A stretch of 64,000 nt of DNA, from assembly GCF_018130385.1 (NCBI RefSeq), contig NZ_JAFCLU010000017.1, positions 1 to 64,000 on the forward strand, given 5' to 3'. Origin of the DNA: Bradyrhizobium sp. AUGA SZCCT0283. Its GTDB lineage: Bacteria; Pseudomonadota; Alphaproteobacteria; Rhizobiales; Xanthobacteraceae. The notes beneath the pieces are model-generated. The model did not search any database. It was not told the DNA's origin and saw only the letters and a program-made list of their open reading frames with translations. Positions 26,023 through 33,506 of this stretch are shown piece after piece. Position 1 is the first letter of the stretch, and the number at the start of each line of letters is the position of its first letter. Position numbers and translations under genes: made by a program.

Positions 26023-26192
26023 CGCACGACTCCGAACGCTAGCTGCGCAACCGTTACGGCCACCGCGTAGGAGAGGGCGTGCAATTTCGCCAAACGATCA
26101 GCTTGCTGATACAGGAGCAAATCGTTATTGTCGGAGGTGTGATGTTCTTCGATGCGATTGGGGCTGCCTTTTGCCGAGGCGGCCCTTCGCAT
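26019..26192 (-). CDS. Very small protein at the right end of the element
   Basis: 57 residues from ATG 26192, MRRAASAKGSPNRIEEHHTS start, ending in ADRLAKLHALSYAVAVTVAQ. Stop overlaps the next start by four bases, which supports translation of this frame. The frame stays open to 26372, but that part is a read-through of the attR tRNA fragment and is not used. No family recognised. Confidence 0.5.
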   Translation of the reverse strand: MRRAASAKGSPNRIEEHHTSDNNDLLLYQQADRLAKLHALSYAVAVTVAQLAFGVVR

Positions 26193-26310
26193 TTCTGGCT
26201 TGTCTGGTGCATGCTTTTGGTTTGCAACAGCTGGCGCAACCCTTTGATGTGCCGTGTAGGGTTTCGGGCCCGGTTTGCAAAAATGTTGAGGACTATCAAC
26301 GCGCCACTTG

Positions 26311-26359
26311 AGACTACGAATCTGGGGGTCAGGAGTTCGAATCTCTTCGGGCGCGCCAT
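26311..26359 (+). other. attR: right copy of the 49-bp direct repeat
   Basis: Partial tRNA-Arg 3' half identical to 16032-16080. It lacks the acceptor 5' strand and D arm, so it is not a functional tRNA. Marks the right limit of the integrated element. Confidence 0.93.
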
Positions 26360-26407
26360 CTATCTTCTTCACACGTCTTCGATTTTCAGAACGGCCTAAA
26401 ATGCGCC

Positions 26408-26447
26408 CAGACTAAAATTTGCGTTTAGTCTGGGGTTTAGTCTGGGG
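26408..26447. repeat. Tandem 12-bp repeat with inverted copy
   Basis: TTTAGTCTGGGG occurs twice in tandem (26424-26435, 26436-26447). CAGACTAAA at 26408-26416 is inverted with respect to TTTAGTCTG at 26424-26432, forming a 9-bp stem with a 7-base loop. Located just outside attR; a protein-binding site or remnant att region of the second element is possible. Confidence 0.55.
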
Positions 26448-26658
26448 AATTTTCTTGCCGCCGAGCTCCGCCCGTTGCCTTTCTGTTCCGGATTGGAAGT
26501 GCGACCGCTACCAATCTGCCTTTGTCTGCTTGGAGAGCTCAAACCGGGGCGGCGTGAGGCAGTCAAGGCCGGCGCGTCAGCGCCGCCGCGCAGCGGAGGG
26601 GCTGACGCCGGTCTGGTCCCATGGCTCGCCACCAGCAAAGGGAGCGCTGCCGCCGCTC

Positions 26659-26874
26659 TTATTGGACTTCATCTAACGCGCGTTTCGGGCGCCATGCGAC
26701 GGGATCGGCGATCCATCGGTCGATCTCGGACTCATGCCAGCCGCTCCCGTTGACGCTGATCTTGATCTGCGGCGGGAATGTTCCCTCGGCGATCTTGCGG
26801 TAGATGGTGGACCGGGACAGCCCGGTCCGGGAAAGCACGGTTCTCAAGCGGATGATACGGTCTGGTTCGCGCAT
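26659..26874 (-). CDS. AlpA-family DNA-binding regulator
   Basis: 71 residues with the AlpA-type winged helix-turn-helix: RIIRLRTVLSRTGLSRSTIY, RKIAEGTFPPQIKI, then GWHESEIDRWIAD. Such proteins activate excision or regulate integrase genes in satellites and islands. It lies downstream of traA on the same strand; no integrase is near it on this side of attR. Confidence 0.88.
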   Translation of the reverse strand: MREPDRIIRLRTVLSRTGLSRSTIYRKIAEGTFPPQIKISVNGSGWHESEIDRWIADPVAWRPKRALDEVQ

Positions 26875-27001
26875 AACCGCGCTGCCTCCTGCTGGCTGTC
26901 TCTGACAGCTTCGGAGACCAGACAGGACAAGCAGTTGCAGTAGGCAAGAGAGTTGTTGGACTCGTCATAGCGTGGCGTAGAGACGGCGGCAGATGGATGG
27001 A

Positions 27002-29959
27002 TCAAATTCCGATGCCCCGGCCTCTGCCGATGTCGATGCCGTGAGTGAAGGCCAATTCCTGGCCGAGCCGGCGGCTTGATTCAAACGCGATGCCGAGTTC
27101 CTGCTTGCGGTTGGCGAGGATGGATTCCAGTTGCGGATCGCGTTCGAGGCTTTTCGCCATGTCACCCATTGCCGAGCGCGTCGCCTTGTAGCCGGCGATG
27201 TCGCCGCCCTGATACTGGCGCTGGCTGGTGTGGTCGAGCTTCTGCCAGCGCTGCACGAAACGGTCGGCGCGGCGGCTCGGATCGGTGCGCAGTTCGGTTT
27301 CGAGCTGAAGCGCGCGGACGGCGCGGGCGGAATTGCCCGAAGCGGCATCTTGGGCAAGTTCCGGGTTCTTCTTGTAGGCAGTTTCGGCATCGTACGAGCC
27401 ATAGGGCCGCACCTCCTCGAAGACCTTGCGGGCCTCCTGCAATTCCTTCACGTGTTCAGGGCTCGCCTTGTCGCCCTGCATGTCGAAGATCGCAGCCACG
27501 GCCCGGGCATGACGGCTGAGAGCCTCCGTGCGGGCCTTGCGCAACGCCGCTTCCGGATCTTCCGTCACCTTCCTTTCCGGCGTTTCCGGTTGCGGCCTCC
27601 GCGCGCTGCCTGTGCCAGGCATAGCTTCGGCAGACGGGCGCAGCCCATCGAACATGTTGCGCACCCTCTCGGGCACGACCTTGCGCACAATCTCGGCCAC
27701 GCGCTCGCGGAAGGTGATTCCACGCCGCTCAGCATAGTTTTGGGCAGGATCGGCGCGTTCGTAATCCGAAGCCATGTCTTTGGCCCGGTCGCGCGACAGG
27801 GTGCGGACAAGCCGGTCCCGACTGGCAAAATCGTCACGGCCATAATGCAGGTCCACGCCGTCGCGGTGCCGCGACAAGGCGACATAGCTGCCATGGACGT
27901 CCATGCCTGGCGTCGCCAGCACATGGGCGCGGTCCACCGTCATGCCCTGAGCCTTGTGGATGGTCGCGGCATAGCCATGGTCGATCCGGTTATAATCCCT
28001 GAGGTCGAAGTGAACGGATCGGCCGTCGTCGATCTCCACGGTCATGGATTGCGCGCTGACCTGTTCGATGGTTCCCAGCGTGCCGTTCTTCACGCCAAGG
28101 CTGCGTTCGTTTTGCAGGAACATGATGCGGTCTCCGCTGGCGAAGTGGCGATCTCCGCGCTCGACCGTCAGGTGTACCTCATCGCCCAGATCACCTGCTG
28201 CCCGCATCCGCTCGCGCGCGGCCTCGTTAAGTGCGCGCACCTCGTCGTTGGTGTGTGTGAGGATGATCCGGCTGTGCCCCGGAGCTGACTGCCGGTCGCG
28301 GTCCCAGCGCTCGATCAGATCGCCCCGTGCCTGCTCGCGTGTTTGCGCCTCATGCGTCATGCCGTGGGAGAGATAGGCTTCCAGCGCATGGCCGGTTCTG
28401 CCCGTCGCCAGATCGCGCGTGGCGTCGCGCTGCCAGTCTTCACGCTGGCGGCGCACCTCGCCGATTTCCGCACCACCATGGCGCTCATGGATCGAGCGGA
28501 AGGCCGCGCCGGCCTCTATTGCTTGCAACTGCTTGATGTCGCCGACCAGAACGACCTTGGCGCCGGCCTCTGCTGCATGGGACAGTACGCGTTCCAACTG
28601 CCGTGTACCGACCATGCCGGCCTCGTCGATCACCAGCACATCGCGGGTCGTGAGCAGGTCGCGGCCCTGGTGCCAGCCATGCTCCATGCTGGCGATGGTG
28701 CGTGACGCAATGCCCGATCCGCTTTCGAGGTTTTCCGCCGCGATGCCGGACAGCGTTACGCCCCGGACCTCGTAGCCCGCTGTTTCCCATGCCGCTCTTG
28801 CCACGCCCAGCATCGCGCTCTTTCCCGTCCCGGCATGGCCGACGACAAGCGAGAGATCGCGCCCCTCTGTGACATGCGCCAGCGCGTCGGCTTGCTCGAC
28901 CGAAAGGACAAGGCCGCGCGCTTCGGAACGCGACAAAGCGACTTCGCGGTCGGCGTCACGCACCTGATGGCGCTCACGCTCGGCCATCAGTTCGGCGGCG
29001 CGGTGCAGTCGCTGTTCCGCCTCGATCATCTCGCGGGTGGTGAAGCGATCCTCGCCGCGCGCGTCCTTGCCGAGTTCGACCAGATTGGGCGCTGCCCGCA
29101 TCGCGCCCATGACCTCATTGAACTGGTCGATCCTGTCGCTGTGCCGATGCGCAAACTTCGCCATGTCGCGCTGCGTGAAGGTCGATTGCTGATGCGTGAT
29201 CGCGTCCAGTCCAAGGGACGGATCGGCAATGATCCGCGCACCATTGCCACGCGCGATTTCCCGGTGCATCTCGGCGCGATCGGCCTCGTTGCTTTCACCC
29301 TCGATGCCCCGTTCCTCAATACGCTTCGCGGGCGCACCGACCTGGCTTTGCGGCTCCAGTGCGATGCCCTGCGCCTCGAGGCTCCGATGGTCGATGCGTG
29401 CGTCGATGTCGAGTTCGGCCAGCCGCTTATTGGCAATCTCGGCCCAGCGCTCACGCCAGCGCCCGACCATCTCCGTGCGGTTCCAGGCCCGCACCTTCGG
29501 GCCAAAACCGTTCTCGTCCACCGCGCGCATGGTGAGCATGACATGGGCATGGGGTTTGGGCATGCCGTCCTCAGCCATGTCCCAATGCACATTGAGATCG
29601 GCGATCATGCCCCGATCCACGAACTCAGCCTGCGCAAAGTCGCGGGCCAGTTCGATCCCCTGAGCCTGGGTCATCTCGCGCGGGATGGCGAATTCGAGCT
29701 CGCGGGCAAGCTGCGCGTCCTTGCGGACTTCGAACGCTTCGACATCGTTCCAGAGCCGCTCGCGGTCGCTCCAAGCCTCCGGCGCGTTCTCCGGCAGCAT
29801 CACCTCGGAATGGACGACGCCGCGCTTGGCGGAAAAGTCTTGGGCACGGTCAAGGCGCTCGTCGCGCAGACGCGAGCCTGAGCGGTAGGCGGCCGATGCC
29901 ACCGCGCTTGAGCCGGACTTGCGGCCAATGACCTTGACGTGAAGATGATAGATCGCCAT
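27002..29959 (-). CDS. traA: Ti-type conjugative relaxase/helicase TraA
   Basis: 985 residues from ATG 29959 (MAIYHLHVKVIGRKSGSSAV). N-terminal MobA/MobL HUH relaxase domain (about 1-220) with the metal-binding His pair in KPHAHVMLTMR. A RecD/TraI-like helicase follows, with Walker A VGHAGTGKSAML (about residues 370-382), Walker B VLVIDEAGMVG, and C-terminal motifs YAATIHKAQGMTVD and YVALSRHRDGV. The last 200 residues are charged and specific to rhizobial TraA. It nicks oriT and unwinds the transferred strand. Ti TraA proteins are about 1,100 residues, so the C terminus is somewhat short. Divergent from traC/traD across oriT. Confidence 0.93.
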   Translation of the reverse strand: MAIYHLHVKVIGRKSGSSAVASAAYRSGSRLRDERLDRAQDFSAKRGVVHSEVMLPENAPEAWSDRERLWNDVEAFEVRKDAQLARELEFAIPREMTQAQGIELARDFAQAEFVDRGMIADLNVHWDMAEDGMPKPHAHVMLTMRAVDENGFGPKVRAWNRTEMVGRWRERWAEIANKRLAELDIDARIDHRSLEAQGIALEPQSQVGAPAKRIEERGIEGESNEADRAEMHREIARGNGARIIADPSLGLDAITHQQSTFTQRDMAKFAHRHSDRIDQFNEVMGAMRAAPNLVELGKDARGEDRFTTREMIEAEQRLHRAAELMAERERHQVRDADREVALSRSEARGLVLSVEQADALAHVTEGRDLSLVVGHAGTGKSAMLGVARAAWETAGYEVRGVTLSGIAAENLESGSGIASRTIASMEHGWHQGRDLLTTRDVLVIDEAGMVGTRQLERVLSHAAEAGAKVVLVGDIKQLQAIEAGAAFRSIHERHGGAEIGEVRRQREDWQRDATRDLATGRTGHALEAYLSHGMTHEAQTREQARGDLIERWDRDRQSAPGHSRIILTHTNDEVRALNEAARERMRAAGDLGDEVHLTVERGDRHFASGDRIMFLQNERSLGVKNGTLGTIEQVSAQSMTVEIDDGRSVHFDLRDYNRIDHGYAATIHKAQGMTVDRAHVLATPGMDVHGSYVALSRHRDGVDLHYGRDDFASRDRLVRTLSRDRAKDMASDYERADPAQNYAERRGITFRERVAEIVRKVVPERVRNMFDGLRPSAEAMPGTGSARRPQPETPERKVTEDPEAALRKARTEALSRHARAVAAIFDMQGDKASPEHVKELQEARKVFEEVRPYGSYDAETAYKKNPELAQDAASGNSARAVRALQLETELRTDPSRRADRFVQRWQKLDHTSQRQYQGGDIAGYKATRSAMGDMAKSLERDPQLESILANRKQELGIAFESSRRLGQELAFTHGIDIGRGRGIGI

Positions 29960-29989
29960 CGCGACCGGATCATCTACACGGCAAAGCGA

Positions 29990-30017
29990 ACGTCGGAACG
30001 ACGTATAAGCGCGCCCT
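29990..30017. other. Candidate oriT nick region
   Basis: Between divergent traA and traC, ACGTCG (29990-29995) and CGACGT (29999-30004) form an inverted repeat with a 3-base loop, followed directly by ATAAGCGCGCCCT (30005-30017). The last part matches the TAAGTGCGCCCT core of RSF1010/Ti-type transfer origins except for one base. Position and sequence together support an oriT for the adjacent TraA. Confidence 0.72.
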
Positions 30018-30129
30018 CCCTCGAAAAATTCTCGGGCGGGATTACCCCGTCTCAAGCCATCCCGGTAACCTTACAGCATTGTACCCAGGGCTCAACTATC
30101 ATCACTCCATCAACATTACGGAGGACATG

Positions 30130-30456
30130 ATGCGCAAGCCACGGGATTTCGACGGGGAACTGAAAGCGCTTCAGGACAAGGCGCGAGAACTGAAAACCCG
30201 CAAGGTGCAGCAGCTCGGCGAATTGGTCATCGCTACCGGGGCAGATAGCCTTAGCGTCGATGAACTGGCAAGCGCGCTGATCGTGCTGACTGAGACCAAA
30301 GATGCTGGAAAGAGCGAGGCATGGGCCAAGCGCGGGGCCGCGTTCTTTCAGAGCCGGGCGCGGCGAACTGCACCGGCAGCTGAGCGCCACACTGGCGGCG
30401 CTCGGGCGCAACCGGGCGGCGCGCAACCGTCAACAGGCAGCAAGGGCGCGGCATGA
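30130..30456 (+). CDS. traC: TraC/TraD-type conjugal transfer accessory protein
   Basis: 108 residues starting MRKPRDFDGELKALQDKARE, then RKVQQLGELVIATGADSLSV. This matches the small relaxosome proteins encoded next to rhizobial oriT (annotated TraC or TraD in different genomes). The start at 30130 has GGAGG 5 bases upstream; ATG 30127 is an alternative. The C-terminal 30 residues are low-complexity Gly/Ala. Likely binds oriT with TraA. The stop is one base before the next start. Confidence 0.82.
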   Translation: MRKPRDFDGELKALQDKARELKTRKVQQLGELVIATGADSLSVDELASALIVLTETKDAGKSEAWAKRGAAFFQSRARRTAPAAERHTGGARAQPGGAQPSTGSKGAA

Positions 30457-30457
30457 T

Positions 30458-30721
30458 ATGCGTACCTGGCAGGTCGAGCGCCGCAAGCGCACGCGGCATC
30501 TGATCGAATTGGGCGGCCTCGTCGTCAAGGCTCGTGTGGTGGACCTGACCGGCGATGATCGCGCGATCATCCTTGGCGCACTGCTTTGGATGGCCGACAA
30601 ACTCCGAAGCGATCAGGGCGAACAGGCGCGCAAGCTATGGGCCGCAAAGGGGAAGCAAGCGTTCGAGGCGGATCCGGAAACACACGAGACAGATCGAACT
30701 GTTTCAGCAGGTCGTCGTTGA
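30458..30721 (+). CDS. traD: TraD-type conjugal transfer protein
   Basis: 87 residues: MRTWQVERRKRTRHLIELGG, then LVVKARVVDLTGDDRAIILG and helices to the end. The RKRTRHLIELGGLVVKA stretch is the TraD signature in rhizobial plasmids. Next in order on Ti plasmids is traG, which is not present here: no coding match follows, and sequence decays downstream. Confidence 0.82.
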   Translation: MRTWQVERRKRTRHLIELGGLVVKARVVDLTGDDRAIILGALLWMADKLRSDQGEQARKLWAAKGKQAFEADPETHETDRTVSAGRR

Positions 30722-31026
30722 TGCACGGCAATGGCATATCAGCCGAGCGGCTACGTGCGCGGAGCGTCGTTCGAGCATGCGATGGGCGCGACATCACCGA
30801 AATTTGCGTCAGGAGCGGCCCATCTATCTGGCTGTGAGCAATACAGTGCTGAAGGAGCGACGAACACCAAGAGAGCTTCTGGGGTGGCATCCCCGCGCGC
30901 GCGGCCGCGAAAAGAGTCCTCCGCGCTTCGAACGTGCGCCGCGATAGCAGCGCGGCGACCCGCGCTTCAGAATACTGCCTGACTAGGTACTGTCCGACGA
31001 CAATTGTAGCCTGTGATACTGTTCGG

Positions 31027-31326
31027 ATGGGAGAGTTCTCATTCGCGCTTGAGAATGCAATCACCGCAGAAACAAACCGAGTTAAAACGATATGCCAAAA
31101 CGTCTCGATTCGTCACGGCCTGACTCAGAATGTAACGTTCACACCGGTGCATCTGACAATGCTCTCGGAGCAGGCGTCAGGAAAGGAAAGCTGGGCCGAC
31201 TTGTTTGTCTCAAGCTTAGAGCAGTTGCCAGCCCCTCGCTTCATCGATCAATGGGTGGCCAATGACATGGAACCGACCGGCCTCGATGGAGCAAGGGGCG
31301 GGGCGCGGAGCGGAGCCAGTGGGTAG
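31027..31326 (+). CDS. Doubtful hypothetical protein
   Basis: 99 residues from ATG 31027, MGEFSFALENAITAETNRVK start, Gly/Ala/Arg-rich end. No recognisable ribosome site, no family, and it lies in decayed sequence. Listed because the frame is open and the first 75 residues look protein-like; it may be a fragment. Confidence 0.25.
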   Translation: MGEFSFALENAITAETNRVKTICQNVSIRHGLTQNVTFTPVHLTMLSEQASGKESWADLFVSSLEQLPAPRFIDQWVANDMEPTGLDGARGGARSGASG

Positions 31327-31414
31327 CGCAGGCCGCCGCCTTCAGCCCCGCGAAGGGTATTCAGTGGCACCACATTGCCGAGTGCGCTGTGCGATCTGAT
31401 GATCCTAATCGTCC

Positions 31415-31530
31415 TTAAGGGTCAGCTCCGGCTCGGCAAAGTGAGCTGAATAGCGTCTCGTTGAGGAGCCGTCGCGCAGCCTTCCCTTGAAGCTCTCGAT
31501 AAACGCTGATTGCCTGGCGCGATCTGGTGG
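31415..31530 (-). pseudogene. IS3-family transposase fragment (frameshifted)
   Basis: On the minus strand one phase reads RQSAFIESFKGRLRD and the neighbouring phase continues LLNETLFSSL. Joined, they match the conserved DDE-end motif of IS3-family OrfB (NAFIESFNGRLRDELLNETL). The rest of the element is missing, so it is an insertion-sequence relic. Confidence 0.75.
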
Positions 31531-31856
31531 CACTCGATCCGCCGCGCCGGCGCACCTGCAGCCGATTACTTGACCCATAGAACTCCAGCTTGTATTGGGT
31601 TAACATAGCGGTGGCGGGGTAAGAATCGATTGGGGCGGCGGCTGCAAACAAACTATTCTCTGGCGAACGATGCTGATCTCTCTTGCGCTGTTTCGCGAGG
31701 GACAACAGATGCTTGCCCGCCCGCAGCGACGATTTTCATCAGACGGCCACGAACACCATAACAAAGCTAGGCTACGAATCACTTTTGCCAGTCAATGGAC
31801 CGTAACCGGTATCGGGCAGCACAGATCGTTCCCTGCTTACCTACAAGTTGTAAATT

Positions 31857-32111
31857 ATGGAAACTAGATCCTTTTCTGCAGCATTGGGCCTGATTTTTCT
31901 CTGCGCTTCGTGCTCACAAGCGTTTGCCTATCTCGATGCTGGTACCGGCAGTCTTGTTTTTCAAGTCCTGATCGGCACCGTAGGGGCCATCTTAACCGCT
32001 CTATGGTCCATAAAGCAGCGACTGAAAGAAATCTATCTAAGACTGTTCGCAGACAAGAGCGTGGTATCTCATTTCGTCCCACCTAAGTCAGACGAGCATA
32101 TGAACCGCTGA
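31857..32111 (+). CDS. Small AYLD-motif membrane protein
   Basis: 84 residues: signal-like N terminus (AALGLIFLCASCSQAFA), then AYLDAGTGSLVFQVLIGTVG with a membrane helix and a basic tail (IKQRLKEIYLRLF). The AYLD-x-GTGS motif after a signal marks small membrane proteins repeatedly found next to surface-polysaccharide methyltransferase and sulfatase genes. The gap to the next gene is 3 bases, so they form one transcript. Likely an inner-membrane partner of the 33503 protein. Confidence 0.78.
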   Translation: METRSFSAALGLIFLCASCSQAFAYLDAGTGSLVFQVLIGTVGAILTALWSIKQRLKEIYLRLFADKSVVSHFVPPKSDEHMNR

Positions 32112-32114
32112 AGG

Positions 32115-33506
32115 ATGGCGCGAGCTCCAGGTTCATATCGGGACCCAGCCGGCTGGGTATTCTGCCACGACAAGCGCATCTATCGGGCGGTCCGTCGGTC
32201 AGCGGCGGAACAGCTGTCACTGCTACGTCAAAATCCTTGTATCGCTTCTCTTGTCAAAGAAGGATCGCTGATTCCTTTTGAAGAACTGCCGCGATCATGT
32301 TGGCCGGCAATAACTCCAAAAAGCGAACTGGAACTGGCTCATGTACTTGAGCATCCGAAGCTCGACATCGTCTCATATCCCTACGAGTGGCCTTTTCAGG
32401 CCTTAAAACGAGCAGCCCTTGCCCATATAGAGCTTCACCTTGAGTTGCTCTCAAGTGGCTTAACTCTAAAGGATGCGTCAGCGTTCAACATTCAATTCCG
32501 AGGTGCGAAACCGATATTTATCGATCTGCTCTCAATTCGAGAGTACGAAGACGGTGAGTACTGGCTGGGGCACAACCAGTTCCTCAGGCAATTCGTAGCC
32601 CCTCTGCTCTTGGAAACATTTGGACGAGTTCCATTTCAGCCGCTCTACCGTGCCTTGCTGCATGGCGTGCCGCTCGACCACGTGACTCCAATGATCCCGT
32701 GGCATGCGTGGCTTAAGCAGCCCTCGCTGGTCATGAATGTACTTTTTCCAGCGAAGTTTGAAGCAACCGATAAATTCGCCGACGCGCCGCTGTTGTCTCG
32801 CAAGCCTCTTCCCAAATCAACTCTGAAATTCTTGCTCATTTCGCTGCGAAAACTGGTGGCAAATCTAGAACCGCGCCGTAAAGAAACATCATGGTCCAGA
32901 TATACGACGACGAGTTCTTATTCCTCAGTGGCGGCTGCTACGAAAGCAGAAGAGGTTGCTCGATTCGCCAACGTTGTCCGACCACGTGCTCTTCTTGACG
33001 TTGGCTGCAACGACGGAGCGTATGCTCTCGTTGCGCTCAGGAACGGAGCTGTGTCGGCAGTTGGCATCGATACGGATTCGGCTGCTCTCGATCGTGGTTA
33101 CTCGTCGGCAGAAAGGGACCATCTCTCTTTTCAGCCATTGTACGTGGATATTGCAAACCCCACGCCGGCCCAGGGATGGATGGGCGAAGAGCGCCCCCGG
33201 ATATTTGACCGAATTCAAGCCGACGGTCTAATCGCGTTAGCCATCCTCCATCACTTAGTCATTGGCCAAAACGTCCCCCTTGATGAAGCCGTGGATGCCT
33301 TAATTCAACTCGCGCCGAAGGGCCTTATCGAGTTCATTCCAAAGACAGATCCACTAATTCAAAAGATGTTGTTCCACCGTGACGATGTCTTTCCGGAGTA
33401 CAATTTTCAAAAATTTCGCCGGGCAATTGAGCTGCGCGCAAAAATCGTAAGGGAGGTACCGCTCCCGGACAGCCAGCGAGTTCTGATCTGTTACGAAAAG
33501 ACATGA
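32115..33506 (+). CDS. NoeA-like SAM-dependent methyltransferase
   Basis: 463 residues from ATG 32115 with AAGG just upstream. The N-terminal domain (about 1-260) has LDIVSYPYEWPFQALKRAAL and KDASAFNIQFRGAKPIFIDL, the conserved block of NoeA-type nodulation/surface-glycan proteins, resembling an altered kinase fold with an NxQ/FID metal-site-like pair. The C-terminal domain is a class I methyltransferase: motif I LLDVGCNDGAYALVAL and the acidic loop VGIDTD. Substrate unknown, probably a surface glycan. The stop overlaps the next ATG by four bases. Confidence 0.82.
   Translation: MARAPGSYRDPAGWVFCHDKRIYRAVRRSAAEQLSLLRQNPCIASLVKEGSLIPFEELPRSCWPAITPKSELELAHVLEHPKLDIVSYPYEWPFQALKRAALAHIELHLELLSSGLTLKDASAFNIQFRGAKPIFIDLLSIREYEDGEYWLGHNQFLRQFVAPLLLETFGRVPFQPLYRALLHGVPLDHVTPMIPWHAWLKQPSLVMNVLFPAKFEATDKFADAPLLSRKPLPKSTLKFLLISLRKLVANLEPRRKETSWSRYTTTSSYSSVAAATKAEEVARFANVVRPRALLDVGCNDGAYALVALRNGAVSAVGIDTDSAALDRGYSSAERDHLSFQPLYVDIANPTPAQGWMGEERPRIFDRIQADGLIALAILHHLVIGQNVPLDEAVDALIQLAPKGLIEFIPKTDPLIQKMLFHRDDVFPEYNFQKFRRAIELRAKIVREVPLPDSQRVLICYEKT

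Larger units (their letters stand above)
16032..26359. mobile_element. Integrated phage-satellite-like element in tRNA-Arg
   Basis: A 49-base sequence at 16032-16080 (3' half of the tRNA) is repeated exactly at 26311-26359. The integrase lies immediately inside the left repeat. About 10.3 kb is enclosed, holding integrase, small regulators, a Tat-signal protein, a P-loop ATPase, phage capsid, terminase-small-like and replication-type genes. No large terminase, portal, maturation protease, tail or lysis gene was recognised. A helper-dependent satellite or a reduced prophage would both fit. That the unit is a single insertion is inferred from the repeats; mobility today is unknown. Confidence 0.88.
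26360..30721. mobile_element. Mobilizable element core (relaxase, oriT, TraC/D) without transfer apparatus
   Basis: Contiguous block with AlpA-like regulator, TraA relaxase/helicase, oriT-like site and TraC/TraD-like genes arranged as on Agrobacterium/Rhizobium plasmids. TraG and all mating-pair genes are absent from the window. Its integrase and true ends were not found; the start given is simply the end of attR and the end is the traD stop. It could be an integrative mobilizable element or a decayed conjugative island. Confidence 0.6.
30722..31856. other. Decayed region between transfer genes and surface-glycan genes
   Basis: About 1.1 kb with frames that lack family similarity, apart from one doubtful frame (31027-31326) and an IS3 transposase fragment (31415-31530). 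No traG remnant was recognised. Confidence 0.5.

Noticed and set aside
30722..31860. traG or type IV secretion genes downstream of traD
   Set aside because: No Walker motifs, membrane helices or other traits of TraG/VirB proteins could be found in any frame.
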